Below, piece by piece: positions 1-11,400 of a stretch of DNA of 64,000 nt (within the stretch, counting starts at the first letter, position 1; each line of letters starts with the position of its first letter). Origin of the DNA: Phallus indusiatus (taxonomy: Eukaryota; Basidiomycota; Agaricomycetes; Phallales; Phallaceae); NCBI GenBank assembly GCA_027605045.1, contig JAQFWX010000034.1, positions 124,001 through 188,000 on the forward strand, given 5' to 3'. A program made the position numbers and the translations under genes. The notes under the pieces were generated by a model. It did no database searches. It was given only the letters and a program-made list of their open reading frames with translations, and was not told where the DNA came from.

Positions 1-98
1 CCGCTCCCCCTTTTATCATCGCTAACCCTCGCAGTACCGCTTTTGTCGAGTTGTTTACGGTTGGCCAAGGTTTCGCACCGCAGAGTTTACCACCGCAG

Positions 99-1547
99 AT
101 GCAGAAGAAGAAGGTCCCGCAGTTGCTGTATGATCCTGGAGGAGAAGGATTAGTTCGTTTCAGAAAATCTTGGGCTATTGTGCCTACTTGCCTGCAATTC
201 GGATCGCCATTTTACGAGTCCCTTGTTCTCACCCAGAGTTCACGTGCCATGTTTTCGTCCCAAGTCTTGAACCAGCATACTTCCCTCGCCCATCTTCCCA
301 TTATCGCATTCATGCTATCATCGTCCGCGGTCCCACATGCACATGCTATTCGAGTCGGATTGCCGTTATATGATGCTAGGAGAGAATATTTGGCCTGTTC
401 AGGATCACCTTGCAAAGCTGCACTCACTCGCTTGCATTTGTTTGTCTGCGTCCGTGCCACATTGTCGCCCGTGCTCATTCCCGCCAGAAATCCAGAATTC
501 GCATTCCAGCCTCAGTCCTCGACTTTGCATGCTTCCCTTGTGGGTTCTCTCTTCATCGCAGCCACGCTATTATTGCCCATCGCCTTGCCTGTACATGTTA
601 GTCAAGGAATCCAGCTTGAAACATCTTGGATAGCCGTACCGGATTGTCTGCACCCTGCAAAGTTACCCAGCATAGTCATCTTCGCGAGGTTGTTCGGAAA
701 GAAAGCGTCTATCCCTATCTCAATTGTTGAGCACGAGAGGACTATCGACTGGGAGAGAAGCATATTCACGATTACGTTGAAGCCAACTGGCATTAGTCAT
801 CGATATTGCCACAGTCGTCCCATTTACTTGACACTCACATTTGAGTCTGGAGACTCGATATTCTTGGTAGTCAATTTACTGGCAGATCCGTCTATAGCAT
901 CACGAGAGTCACTAAGTCGACAAAAGAGCGTACCATCAATTTCGGGAGCCCAGTTCATTCGTTCAAGCACAGGTCGAACGTTTACCGTCGAGTCAGAAGG
1001 TCTGCGCTTGGCCGTCATCGATTTTTCCACGTTATTCCTGATAGTGCCGCGCCTGGAGGAAGTCGCGAAGTTTAGTGCTCCAGTCGTCATTGCTCAGAAA
1101 GTAACAGGAAGCGCACCTATTGGTTTCGTTCAGCCTCGAGAGTCCCATTCCCATTCTCTACACATCGTTCCCGCATCTTCATCGTTCGCACTAGAAAAAC
1201 CTCAAGAGGATATTGCACGCCTACAACACGACATCAATGTAGAGGAGCGATCCCTGATTAAGAGATCTTGCGTTGAAATGGAGTGCAACAACAAGACGAA
1301 GTCTCCTTACCTTGGATCTACGTTCGATAATCAAAATGAAGATGAAAGAAGCCTATGCACCCGCAGAAATGAAAAAGTCAGTCAGCAGTGTTCATGTCAA
1401 AGCGTAACGCTATGTACAGCACGAGACGGCCTCCTCTTTATCCACCGATGTTCCTTCATTCACCCTGCCTCTTCGTCGACGTTGATGCTTGTGTCTGGAG
1501 ACTCGCGATCGTTATTATCAGTATTCGAAGCACTGATGGACCGGTGA
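99..1547 (+). CDS. Unassigned long open frame
   Basis: An uninterrupted frame of 483 codons from an ATG at 99 (the frame stays open upstream to about 51 with no ATG) to a stop at 1547. I recognise no domain. The first half contains hydrophobic stretches rich in Leu, Ala, Ser and Pro; the second half is more polar. No convincing splice sites are needed to keep it open, yet the amino-acid composition is odd for a folded protein and there is no upstream context inside the window. It could be the 3' exon of a gene starting before the window, or a chance frame. The following 70 bases are AT-rich. Confidence 0.3.
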   Translation: MQKKKVPQLLYDPGGEGLVRFRKSWAIVPTCLQFGSPFYESLVLTQSSRAMFSSQVLNQHTSLAHLPIIAFMLSSSAVPHAHAIRVGLPLYDARREYLACSGSPCKAALTRLHLFVCVRATLSPVLIPARNPEFAFQPQSSTLHASLVGSLFIAATLLLPIALPVHVSQGIQLETSWIAVPDCLHPAKLPSIVIFARLFGKKASIPISIVEHERTIDWERSIFTITLKPTGISHRYCHSRPIYLTLTFESGDSIFLVVNLLADPSIASRESLSRQKSVPSISGAQFIRSSTGRTFTVESEGLRLAVIDFSTLFLIVPRLEEVAKFSAPVVIAQKVTGSAPIGFVQPRESHSHSLHIVPASSSFALEKPQEDIARLQHDINVEERSLIKRSCVEMECNNKTKSPYLGSTFDNQNEDERSLCTRRNEKVSQQCSCQSVTLCTARDGLLFIHRCSFIHPASSSTLMLVSGDSRSLLSVFEALMDR

Positions 1548-1619
1548 AGCGCGCGAGTCAGGAGTACTCAGGGAAGGAAGGGAGCCGGCGTGTGTGGAGA
1601 AGGAGTAGATTAGAGTAAA

Positions 1620-3591
1620 ATAGTTATAAGATAAGAGGAATAATAGTAGAATAGAAAATAAAGCGGATTTTGAAAGCAATTTCGAGTTTTAAGTAAGAGC
1701 GCGGCTTAAGTTTGATTTTTAAGTAAGATGGGGGAATAGAACTTGTTTTTCTACGTCGAAAACGACGTTCTTAAATACATTTTTAGTCTAACTAATTTTC
1801 CGCTAATTCCGGAACTCTAATTCCCCTTTTGAACAACGGTCTTTTCAGAAAGATAGCAAAATGGAGAAACTAACAAAAGAAACACAAAGAAATGGATAAA
1901 TGGAGGAAATAAAACAAAGGAACTAGACGGAACAGATTTTTAAAGGATTTCTGAACGCTGAAGATTGAATCTAAGTAAAAGAAAGAAAGAAAACTTAAGC
2001 CCGAATGGTCTAGCAGCTCCGGGATAGTCCAAATGAGGTTACTGTCTGGTTGTTCCAACCAGACAGTCTAGGGTCTCGATTCCGGTCTTCAAACGTTAGT
2101 CTTCAGTGTTTTGAGTGTTTGACGGCGCATATATTGTTGTCCGCGCTTTACTGCAGCCGGTGCAGGGTCGTTTTACGGTACTCGGGTTCTTCTTCTACCT
2201 TGTTCGCGCCCTCAACACCGGTCCTTAACGTCGTCTTTGTCAAAGCAACAGAAACGGATTGCACTCACCGAGACGCATGCCACGAGTCGATATCCCCGTG
2301 TTGAGCCAGCAGCGCCTCCGATGCTACCATTCCAGTTCGAATATGCGTGTATTTCAATCTTCGAATCGTCGTCGCACAGATCTCTACCGAATGCAGAAGC
2401 CGTCGTCAGTTCCAATAGAGAGATAGCGAGTACAGAGAAAATCATACCGGTAGTCGCTCAAGTTCCCATCATCAATTTTTCCCCTTTTCTTTCACCAGCA
2501 TTCTCTCCAAAGTTCCATCATCGTCTTCAAGATTTTTCGTCAGTGTTCTTACACGTCATGTTTGTGTTTGGAAGAAAGAGGAAACAGCGTCGAGACGAGT
2601 GTAATGCGAAGAGTACGAAGCGGAGTCCAAATCTAGCTGAGATAAGCGTCAACGTCAGTAATCGCCCAATCATAAAGTTGTCGGTGTTTGCCGTACGTGT
2701 CGTGATTGGTTAGAGATATCGCCAAGTAGGAACAGATCCGAAAACTCAAGAAAATGAGTACGACATTTGGTCCCCTTGTCTCCCATCTCTCTTCCCTTTT
2801 CTTTTGTATTTGTTTTGTTTTTCCTGATGAATTTCTCTCCATGATTTCATTTTAAATACGAAAATTGCCCTGCTCTTCATGTTCTTTCCAAGTCTCTTCT
2901 CATATTCTTTTGATCTTGTATTCTGCGCTTGCTCTTTTCTTTTCTGTTTCGCTTTCCATTTCTCATATTTTCTCTGGTCACATGATAATTACCCAGACGA
3001 CATAATCAGTGGATCGAGTGGAAAACAGTCCTGTGCAATCATTCAGCAGTCGTCGACGAGCAGTGCAGCATCTATGCCACCCAAATCCAAAATAGGACGC
3101 GATCAGAGTTTCGCCTTTCCATCGAGGACTGTGTGGTAAATCGTATCGACTCTTTTCTCTCAAATCGACACACAGACCAAAGGTTTCCAACTGTAATTCA
3201 TCTCAGGATTCGTACATTCATCATCGCTTTCGCTTTATCCATCGTGCAAATAGGACTGTGTCGCGCCCTTCTCATCCTCTCGCATCTCCCTTATTCTGTC
3301 GATTCCGCCACAATATTCCGCATTTGTACAAGCGTTAGCACTCTCAACTCCACAAGATTTCGAATTTATACTGGACCGTACGATCGACTCGTTTCTCTTC
3401 CAAGAATCATCAAGAGCACACACATTATTTCCAGACAGCAACAAGCAGCAATGACATTCTTCTCCAACAACTTCAACTGTATCAATGAAGGTTGTCAGTC
3501 TCAGTCTCACTCAGCTTATTCGCGTCATTGCTCCTTCACTACTCGCGGTTTTACTCGTATAAATGAGATTGTCGTGTGCTTTTATTGGTTT
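1620..3591. other. Intergenic stretch without a supported gene
   Basis: Only short overlapping frames on both strands. The sequence is pyrimidine-rich on the + strand around 2760-3000 and holds a perfect hairpin at 2041-2067. No gene could be supported. Confidence 0.5.
2041..2067. repeat. Perfect 12-bp inverted repeat (hairpin)
   Basis: ACTGTCTGGTTG is followed after a 3-nt loop (TTC) by its exact reverse complement. It lies in a short region with a weak resemblance to RNA polymerase III boxes, but no cloverleaf can be drawn, so only the hairpin itself is claimed. Confidence 0.6.
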
Positions 3592-3991
3592 TGTCAGGGT
3601 ACGCTACCGCGTCCCCTCATTTTTCCTCATTTATTATCATCGGTATATATTTCCCTCTGCTTTATTTATATTTCCCATATATTATCTCCACCTTCCGTTT
3701 GCTCCCTCTGTCTCTATTCCACTTTCTCTACTTGCGCGCGTCGCGCGCTCATACCCGGCGTGACGCCTACGGCGTCACGTCGCTTATGTTCGGTTTGGGC
3801 GTCTGGCACTTAGCTGTGTCAGGGCCGCACGCCGCGCTATCGTTTTTCATGTATATAGTCGCTGTCCCTAGAGTGAGGGTCCCTAAGCTTGTTCTCTTAG
3901 GATCCCCTCCCTCTAGGTGAGTAGTTAGTTCTCCCCCAATATATTTATCTTAGGATCCCCTCCCTCTAGTCTGAGCTGAGTAGCCCTAACA
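3592..3991 (+). mobile_element. Solo LTR, family I (copy 1)
   Basis: A 400-bp element begins TGTCAGGG and ends CCCTAACA, the TG...CA ends of an LTR, and is flanked by a perfect 5-bp target-site duplication GGTTT (3587-3591 and 3992-3996). It is highly similar along its whole length to the element at 11512-11908. Near its 3' end a block starting CTTAGGATCCCCTCCCTC occurs twice. No internal retrotransposon coding sequence is present, so it is a solo LTR left by recombination between two LTRs. Orientation is taken from the copy in gene B1 and is otherwise arbitrary. Confidence 0.9.
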
Positions 3992-4609
3992 GGTTTTGTC
4001 TTGCCATCCACTTTTGATGATGATTTTCGTCTTTTCTGTCCTATTTTCTCGAGTCTCGTTTTTCCGTCTAGCATCTCTTCCTAGTTTATCATTGTCTCCA
4101 TCCTACGTCTCGCGTTCTTGTCAATATTTCGTCCGTTGTCGTCGTCTCACTATTTTTCGTCTCGTGTCAAACATCCGTTGCACATGCTGGATTCCTCGAG
4201 TCATTCATTTTCATGGCTAGCAGCACGATTCAGAGATGGTTTGAGATTGATTTTAGGCGGATTTTTTTTATGTGTCACTAACGATGGAGCGTTAGTATTA
4301 AGGTCCCCAGGAGGTGTTGCGTATGCAAACAGGCTATGCGGAGATTAGTCAGCACTCGGTATATGTGCCGGTCCGTCAATATTTTGCAAATTTTAGTTAC
4401 TTTGTACTTTTCACATGAAACTTTTCCTTTTTCACATTTTCCATTCTCTTTAGATTACATTTTAGCACCATTCCATATTCCCGGAAATCCCACAAATAAT
4501 GTATATAAAAATTCCTCTTTAGCTTACAAAATACAATAACAATGTTTCCCTCCTATTTCTCCCTCTGAGCACACATCCGCTGATTCCCTTATCTTCCCTG
4601 TTCGCTCCT
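3992..4609. other. Intergenic stretch without a supported gene
   Basis: Low-complexity, T-rich sequence between the first solo LTR and the first fragment of the oxygenase-like family. Only short frames; nothing recognisable. Confidence 0.5.
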
Positions 4610-4620
4610 GAGGCGCGCGT

Positions 4621-4870
4621 ATCACAACATGGGGTTTGGGTCTTGTATTCGAAACGTATGTACTTTTTCTCTTCTCAACCTTAGCTTTCCCTTGACACAT
4701 TCTTTTAGAGTGATATATTGAATGGGCCAGAAATGGGAATCTTTCGATTTTTGGCTTCAGCTTACTCGATCCTTGGTGGAGAAGAAAACTAGTCTCTGTG
4801 TGCCCCAAGTTAACGACGGTGATGAAGGAAAAATTTCCCTGCCTGAACAGGTTGCTTTGATGTGCGCGAT
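4621..4870 (+). pseudogene. Broken fragment of the oxygenase-like family (A-left)
   Basis: The end of paralog exon 7 (4621-4655, encoding TWGLGLVFE), an intron at 4656-4708 and the beginning of exon 8 (4709-4870, with the conserved ESFDFWL and VEKKTSLCVP words) match the intact copies downstream. An in-frame TGA at 4719-4721 sits immediately before MGQKWESFDFWL, where gene F reads Pro. The homology stops at 4870, where an LTR-type element begins. The upstream oxygenase-domain exons are absent. This is a decayed remnant, not an expressed full-length gene. Confidence 0.75.
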
Positions 4871-6093
4871 TGTCATGATCTGATTCATGACATCACTTCC
4901 GGTAACGTTACGTAATCCATATCCGATCATTTACCGTTTATCTCCATTATCTTATCACGCTTATGTCACTCATGATATGACCTTCGCGTTCAGTCATCCC
5001 AATCAACCTCGCAACTCGAATAGAGACGTACCCGTCTCTCTTAACTCCTGGAACATCCGCGGAAAGCCCTTTCTAGAATATTCCACGCACATTCCGGTTA
5101 TGAGATCATAGATGACGAACGTAGGTCCATGTATGCACAGCTCTTATCCCTGCGCACCTCATGTTCATTGTCACGGTACGCTAGCGCCTCTTCCGATTAT
5201 TCGATTTCTTCGATTTCTTTCGGTTTCATTTCGTATTACGATTTCCTCCATTTCCCGTACTTTGCCGTTTCCATTAGTTCCCTCGATTTCTCGATTTCTC
5301 GATCTCTTCGATTTCTTTCGATTTCTGTTTGTATCCCCTCAGATCCCATGGAGATCAGTCGGGTGCCTCATATTCGGTACTTATATGCGTTTTCCCTAGA
5401 GGGGGATACCTAAGCTTGTTCTCTTAGGTTTTCCCTCCTCTAGGTGAGTAGTTAGTCGTTGTCCCTCAATAGATCTTAGGTTTTCCCTCCTCTAGGTGTG
5501 TGCCCTGAGTCGCCCTAACATTCATCACATGAGACATCATACCCTGCATATATTGATGTAACTTACGAATCTCACGACTTGTTTGTATTTCTCAAGTTCG
5601 GAATCTATTTCGAACTGAGCTAGAATTATTTATCTGACATGTATATAAACCCTAGCATACACGTAGATAGTTCTTCAGACTTAATATCGAACGTAGTTCG
5701 ATATCTCTATAAACTCTCCTTTCTCTTATTCTATTCATCATTGAACGTCGAGATCAATCCTCGAGACTTGCAGTGACGGAAGCCATCCGTCGTTGCCGAG
5801 AGCTACATCTTGAAGCTTTCTTCATTATCGTCGAGCTTGATATCATTCAGTACGAGATACAGCTTGCGGCTCTCGAAGCTCGGAACGCACATATCCGTAA
5901 CGCCCTTGACGAACTCGACGCTCGTGGCGAACGTCAGGACAAATCCTGAAGAAGACTGTCGTGGCACAATCTCTTATAGATTGAGGCCAAGTCCTGACTG
6001 TCGTCAACCAACGGTGACAGTTATTGGTGTTATATTCAGCGACTAAAATACATTATAGTATCTATTACCGTTCCCGGATATCGGTACTTGACA
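4871..6093. mobile_element. Probable solo LTR containing a nested LTR
   Basis: The element starts TGTCATGATC, with an immediate inverted repeat TGTCATGA/TCATGACA, and ends GGTACTTGACA. It is flanked by the 5-bp repeat GCGAT (4866-4870 and 6094-6098). Removing the nested LTR at 5169-5520 and its 5-bp duplication leaves about 866 bp. Inside are TATAAA-like words near 5643 and a short coiled-coil-like open stretch around 5770-5949. The boundaries rest on the TG...CA ends and the 5-bp duplication only; no second copy in the window confirms them. Confidence 0.55.
5169..5520 (+). mobile_element. Solo LTR, diverged family I member, nested
   Basis: A 352-bp element begins TGTCACGGTACGCTA and ends GCCCTAACA. 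It has a perfect 5-bp target duplication TTCAT (5164-5168 and 5521-5525). Its last 120 bases share the duplicated CTTAGG...CCCTC...TAGG block with the LTRs at 3592 and 11512, while its middle is different. It lies inside the 4871-6093 element and is therefore the younger insertion. Confidence 0.85.
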
Positions 6094-6098
6094 GCGAT

Positions 6099-6635
6099 AT
6101 CAGGAGAGAATAGGATCGGAAGGGAACCAGAATGAGTGAGTTGGTAAAATAGTGTAGTAGAATGAGTCGTGTAATGAGTAGAAGTGAATATAACAAGCTT
6201 TTTGACTTTAAATCGTGAGGATCGAGAAGGGCAGTAAAAGAGGTTGTAAAAGCGATGATATTGTGAGTCAAATATTTGTCTTTTTATATACATGAGAGCC
6301 CGAGAGAGAACGGACTCTAGGATTTTGGGGTAAGGAGATGAAAGGCGAAAAACCAAGAAAAGCTCGAAAGCGAGCTCGTTGTGAAACGGACTTTAAGGAA
6401 AGGTGTGGTTATTTTTGTATGAAACAGGGGGAAAGCGATGCCTTTTACACTGTTGCTGAGGGTCACTCAGCTTTTAAATTGTCTGCGGCTGCCGCATATA
6501 CGTCGCGAGAGCCTAGTGTGGCTAGCTGCTCCGAATCGGACTGATATGCGTCCTGTTTCCTCGACTATCGCTCGTGCTTCGTTTACTGTCGAATTTCCTT
6601 TTCTGGTCAATTCCCCGTGTAACCCGTTTGCTCTC
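6099..6635. other. Unassigned sequence between element and gene fragment
   Basis: No similarity to the intact paralogs. An open frame that begins near 6438 runs without interruption into the family-derived sequence at 6636, so a chimeric N terminus (possible ATG at 6544) cannot be excluded. Confidence 0.4.
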
Positions 6636-7694
6636 TCAACAGCTTCACTCAAATTGTGCCCAGAATCGGAATTCAATGCGGTATTGAGCTATTGTCTCAA
6701 TACCATGGCTCCGCAATGGAACGATGTACACCCGAGCATCCGGACCGACATTCATACCCCTACAGACGATGGTGAAGTCCAAACTGAAAGCATAGAGCGC
6801 ATTATTCGGATTTTGGATATCTGCTTTTTAGCTGGGTGTTTGGAACCATGTCGACAAGTTCTCGATTCTGTTCTGACGATAGATCCCCGGAACGCCGGGG
6901 TCAGCACTGACATTCTTCCCTCGCGATTCAAGTCTCTTTATGTTCCCCTTGTTCCTAAACTCATCGATCTCTTGCGAAAACACGATGTTGCTATAACGGT
7001 TTCGCCTTTCGATTCGTTCTCGAGAAACCTTATTCGATTATATTTTCAGTATATTCTCGGAGCGAGTCAATCGCTTACGCCTGAAGTAACAAAGCATCAA
7101 AAGGTTGGATGCGCCATAACTTGTAAAGGCTGTCTTGAATTGGACCGTTTCATGATAGACATCAACTCGAAAGTAACCATCTTTCGAATGAGTCCACCTC
7201 GTCGCCTTCACTTGGAGGAACGCCTATCCCAAATATGTCCGAAGCGTTGTGATTTGATTATTACCCGAGATTGGGGGCTTCAGGTCACTAAAAAGAGAGA
7301 CTATTTTGCAAGCATGAGTTGGGAGGGACGGAGAGCGGCTGCGTTGGCATTTTTAGGTTCTTTCGGGAGTGATATCATTTTACAGGAAATTATGGGACCG
7401 GCATGGGATGATGCTTTAGCCACTTTGCAAGGCGTCAGGCCGTTTGGTTCCTATGTTAATTGTCTTAATCGTGTGATGACATCGTCATCACAGGTCGCAC
7501 CACACCCTTTTCATGGTACAGTCAACACCCTCCCTGCTCGGCCTCCGAATTCCGATTCAAATCTAATGCAAGGGTACCAAGTACTTCAATCCCATACACA
7601 GGCCCCTAATGGGGACGACAGGCTGAACAAGAAACGGAAAAGGTCATACGAGTCTGAACGGGATGAAACCATCGATCTCACAAAGGAGCTTTGA
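6636..7694 (+). pseudogene. 5'-truncated oxygenase-like family copy (A-right)
   Basis: From KLCPESEFNAVLSYCLN onward this is the C-terminal region (exon 8) of the family, open for about 350 codons to the stop at 7694. It keeps the cysteine group GC-x4-C-x2-C followed by LDRF, the KRKRS basic patch and the terminal IDLTKEL tail. No oxygenase domain precedes it. It overlaps by about 20 bp with the end of fragment A-left in homology terms, so the two pieces are probably remains of two different copies. The frame itself is intact and could be translated as a C-terminal-only protein of up to 418 residues, fused to unrelated sequence at its start. Confidence 0.65.
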
Positions 7695-8471
7695 CCACTC
7701 ACCGCTTCGGAGAAATATGTTTGTAATAGTTAAGTACGAATCACTAATCCATGGCGCGGCATCGTTGTCTCTCGGCTAAATTACTACAAGATGTTGAATT
7801 GCATTTTTTGGTTTTTTCTTTATATATGAATGCTCAATTATTTTTTGTATAAGAAAAATACTAATGCAGATACATCTCGTCATTGCTGCACGACACGCCA
7901 ACTCGAGATACTGTGATCCCTGAGAAGGATGGTTTAATTCGAACGGGAATTGAGGATGAATCATAAAATGTCAATGTCTGACAACAGTGTAAGCTGAGGG
8001 CAATAAAAATGAGGACTGAAATGATGAGGACAGGAGAAATGATAAAAAGAAACATGAGGACAAGAAACATGGGGTCTTTCACAGGCGTTAGAAGACTGGC
8101 TATACTCCCTTATTATATATACATTATGAAAGGGTTTTCTGAGCTTACAGATAGTAACAAGTGATCATGTGAAGACATCGTGAGGAGCTTGAAGTATGTA
8201 ATTGTTTCTTCAATATTGATTGTTTCTTAAGGACACATTGAATCTTTATAGAAACCGGTGCATGAATGACAGGAATGATAAATTTGGGTGTGGAAGGTTA
8301 CGTTTTTTAGGGAAACTACACGATGCGCACAAACTGACGCCTATCCCGGGCCATGTACCCCGTCTAACGTGATTGGTCACGCTGCATTACACGTGACGAC
8401 ACGTTTTTTTTCTTCTTTTTTTTTCATTCACATAAGTAAAAATCCCGGGTCGATTCATTGGTGGAGAATTA
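7695..8471. other. Intergenic region upstream of gene B1
   Basis: No gene supported. It contains the conserved promoter palindrome at 8376-8397 followed by a T-run directly before the B1 start. Confidence 0.6.
8376..8397 (+). promoter_or_regulatory. Conserved upstream palindrome of gene B1
   Basis: Half sites GTCACG and ACGTGAC with a GCATTA-containing spacer, ending 74 bp before the start codon and followed by a pyrimidine/T-rich run. The same arrangement precedes all six full-length paralogs. Confidence 0.65.
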
Positions 8472-11400
8472 ATGGCATCCATGGAATCGCAACAAATCTT
8501 GCAAACCCACAATAACGAGCACAGCAGAAATGATAGTTCGGAGGATGCTCTTCTGGTGAGTTATCCAAGTGATACATACAAAGGTTCGACGCGTTTTGAT
8601 GTATGGCATAGAGCGATTTAGAAAATGCATTAAGTAATCGATTTTTATTTGAAGGGAGCTTCGCCTACACGACCGAAACGGCAGAAGCACCAAACCCTTG
8701 CTTAAACGTCGAAGGCGTTGGCTTAATCGGGTTACCTCTTTCCGACCGCGATGTCATACCGATAGCTGAATCCTCCATTCAATTATCACGTGGACATAGG
8801 ACGAGGAATTTGAAAAAAAAGAACGTTCGTAACATGTGGGAGATTGAGCCTCAGAATGTCTCTTTTTTGAACCAAGCCTGGGAGAAATTTCAATTTTGGG
8901 CGGCGGAGACTGTTTGCCGCGGTTTAGGAGTTCAGATAGATCAGGAACAGCCTCAATGCGAGCTTTACAAGCTTGTTCTTTACGAACCCGGCCCTCAGTA
9001 AGTTGGTACTCTCAATCTCCATCCAGTGCTTGTCGCTAATATCATTACAAGTGCTCTTCATCAAGAGTAAGCCGCAATGATAATCGTCCCACATATTTTC
9101 AATATCTAATATCCCTCCAGTAGTCAAAAGGCTGATGGAGTGTTTGCAACAATGATGATCGTACTCCCTTCAATCCATACTGGTGGCCAGGTTTGTGTGT
9201 CTCACGGCACAACATCCAAGACGTTCGATCCTTCCAAAAACTCTATCGTAACCTCCGTCTTAGGTTGGTATGCCGATGTTCCTCATGAAGCAAATCCAAT
9301 TGTTTCGGGTCATCGTCTCGCTCTCTTTTACAACCTCATCCACGTGTCAACCACACTTCCGAAGCCCACAGTCTCTCAATTAGATCGTCTGGCCTATAAC
9401 CTTCGCGAAACTTTGAGAAAGTGGAAGGAAGGGGCGTACAAAACTCTGCCCGAAGACTCTTTTGTGACCTACCTTCTCGAGAACCGGTACAGTGGACAGG
9501 AGCTGCTTGCGGGCACAACGTCATTGAAAGGTGTTGATGCACACAAGGTCTCGTTTTTACGTCCCATCGCCGAGGAGCTGGAGTATACTATTTTCCTAGG
9601 CAACCTAACGTACGAATTATCTGGGATGGCCGACGACTATAACATCAGATTTCGCGGTGACGATGTTTCTATGGGAGAGGTTTGCGAGGAAAACATCAAT
9701 ATATCTTGTCTCGTGAACTTAAATGGAATACGAATTCTGAAAAATGAAGTATTCGTTAATAATGATTCTCTCATTCCGAAAAATTCTTTCAAAGGCATCA
9801 AGCCTGACAGGAAAGAATACGATGATGCCAGTGATGAGTCTGATGTAAGTTTTGCTCCAACAGATTGAACGTTCATCATTTTATGGTGTTGTTTTCTAAT
9901 GTCACCTTTTCTCTCAGTGTGCGGGCACGCTAACTCTCTGTAAGTCATAGAACAACCCCTCAACGGCAGTAGTAAGACTCTCACTAACCGAAATCGTAGA
10001 TTATCTTCGCACAGTCGTCGTTTTGATTCGGGAACAAGATACTCTCGATGTCCTGTGTTCGAAGTATGCCGAAGGTTTCGAATATGGCTTAAACCGCCTA
10101 AAAGAGTCTGACAATATGTGTCCCACCCAAACTGATAAAGACATCGCGTATGCTATGATAAGAAACCTTCAACGGAATGGCTACAGTTCTGGTGATCCAG
10201 CGGACCGAAAGTTTCAAAACATAAAAATCATGATCGACTATGCGTTGAGATGGAACGATATTGAGATGTGGTTCGCGACAATGGAGCAATGCATCCTGGG
10301 TACCCCATACCTTGCAACTTGCGGTACAAACCTCTACATCGAGTCGTGGGATAAATTCTCGTTTTCTGAAATCGAAAATCATGGGTATGTCATGATTTCC
10401 ATTTTTTTTGTTGAGAAAGCTACCATCGTTCATGTTCAAAGGGTCGCAAGTTCCATTATTTCAAAAATGGGTCAACTTCGAAAATGTGTGGACTTCATTG
10501 AGGCTATTCAAACACACGCTTCCGCGGTCAACGAAGCCATTTCAGACGATTGGTACAAACAGAAATTAATTGAAGCGCTGTCTGCGTTCAAAATAACATC
10601 TCGTTCTGGTGATGTCGATGTACTTCTCCATGTAATTGCAACATGGGGTATGCAGTTGGTATATGAAAAGTATTTTTCGATTTTTTACCCTCTTTTCTTT
10701 TCTTTTCTTTAGTGACGCTTTTTCTGTAGTGTTATTCTCCCAATGAGCAAAAAAAAGGGGTCTTTCGATTTCTGGCTTCTTCTGATTCAGACCATGATAA
10801 AGAAGAAAAGCACCCTTTGTGTGCCTCGCGATGACGGCGAAGACGAAACGAGCGGGGAGTCTCATCCGGATGCTTCATCGAAATTGCGCCCAGAATCGGA
10901 ATTTAATGCGGTATTGAACTATTGTATCAATATCATTGCACGGCGGTGGAGCGACATACCTTCGTACGGCCGGGACCGTTTCTATATCTCTAGACTCGAC
11001 GATCAAGTCGAATATGAGAAAATAAGTCGTATCATTCAAATTTTGGACGTCTGTTGTTTGGCTGATTGTCTTGAACCATGTTGCTATCTCCTCGCTTCCG
11101 TACTGGAGATAGATCCCCCGACCAATACTGATATTCTTCCCTTCCGATTCAAATCGCTTTATATTCCGCTCGTTCCTAAATTCATTGGTGTTTTGAAGAA
11201 GCGTGATATTGCTCTTACGCTCCCGCCGTTCGACGCGTTCTTAAGAACACTTATCCAATTATACCTTCAGTATATTCTCGGCCCTACTCAATCGCCCACG
11301 CAAGAGGTAGCAAGGAGCCAAAAGATTGGATGTGGGAAATGTACGGATTGTGATGGATTGGATCGGTTCATGGCGGATATCAATCAGAAGACAACAGTAT

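Noticed and set aside
2004..2090. tRNA-like stretch with a B-box-like GGTCTCGATTCC and a stem-loop
   Set aside because: No acceptor or T-arm pairing can be drawn; the strong hairpin alone explains the impression.
4871..6635. The interval read as one insertion splitting a single gene copy A
   Set aside because: The left and right gene pieces overlap by about 20 bp of homologous sequence and the right part of the interval (6099-6635) is not element sequence, so two separate broken copies fit better.
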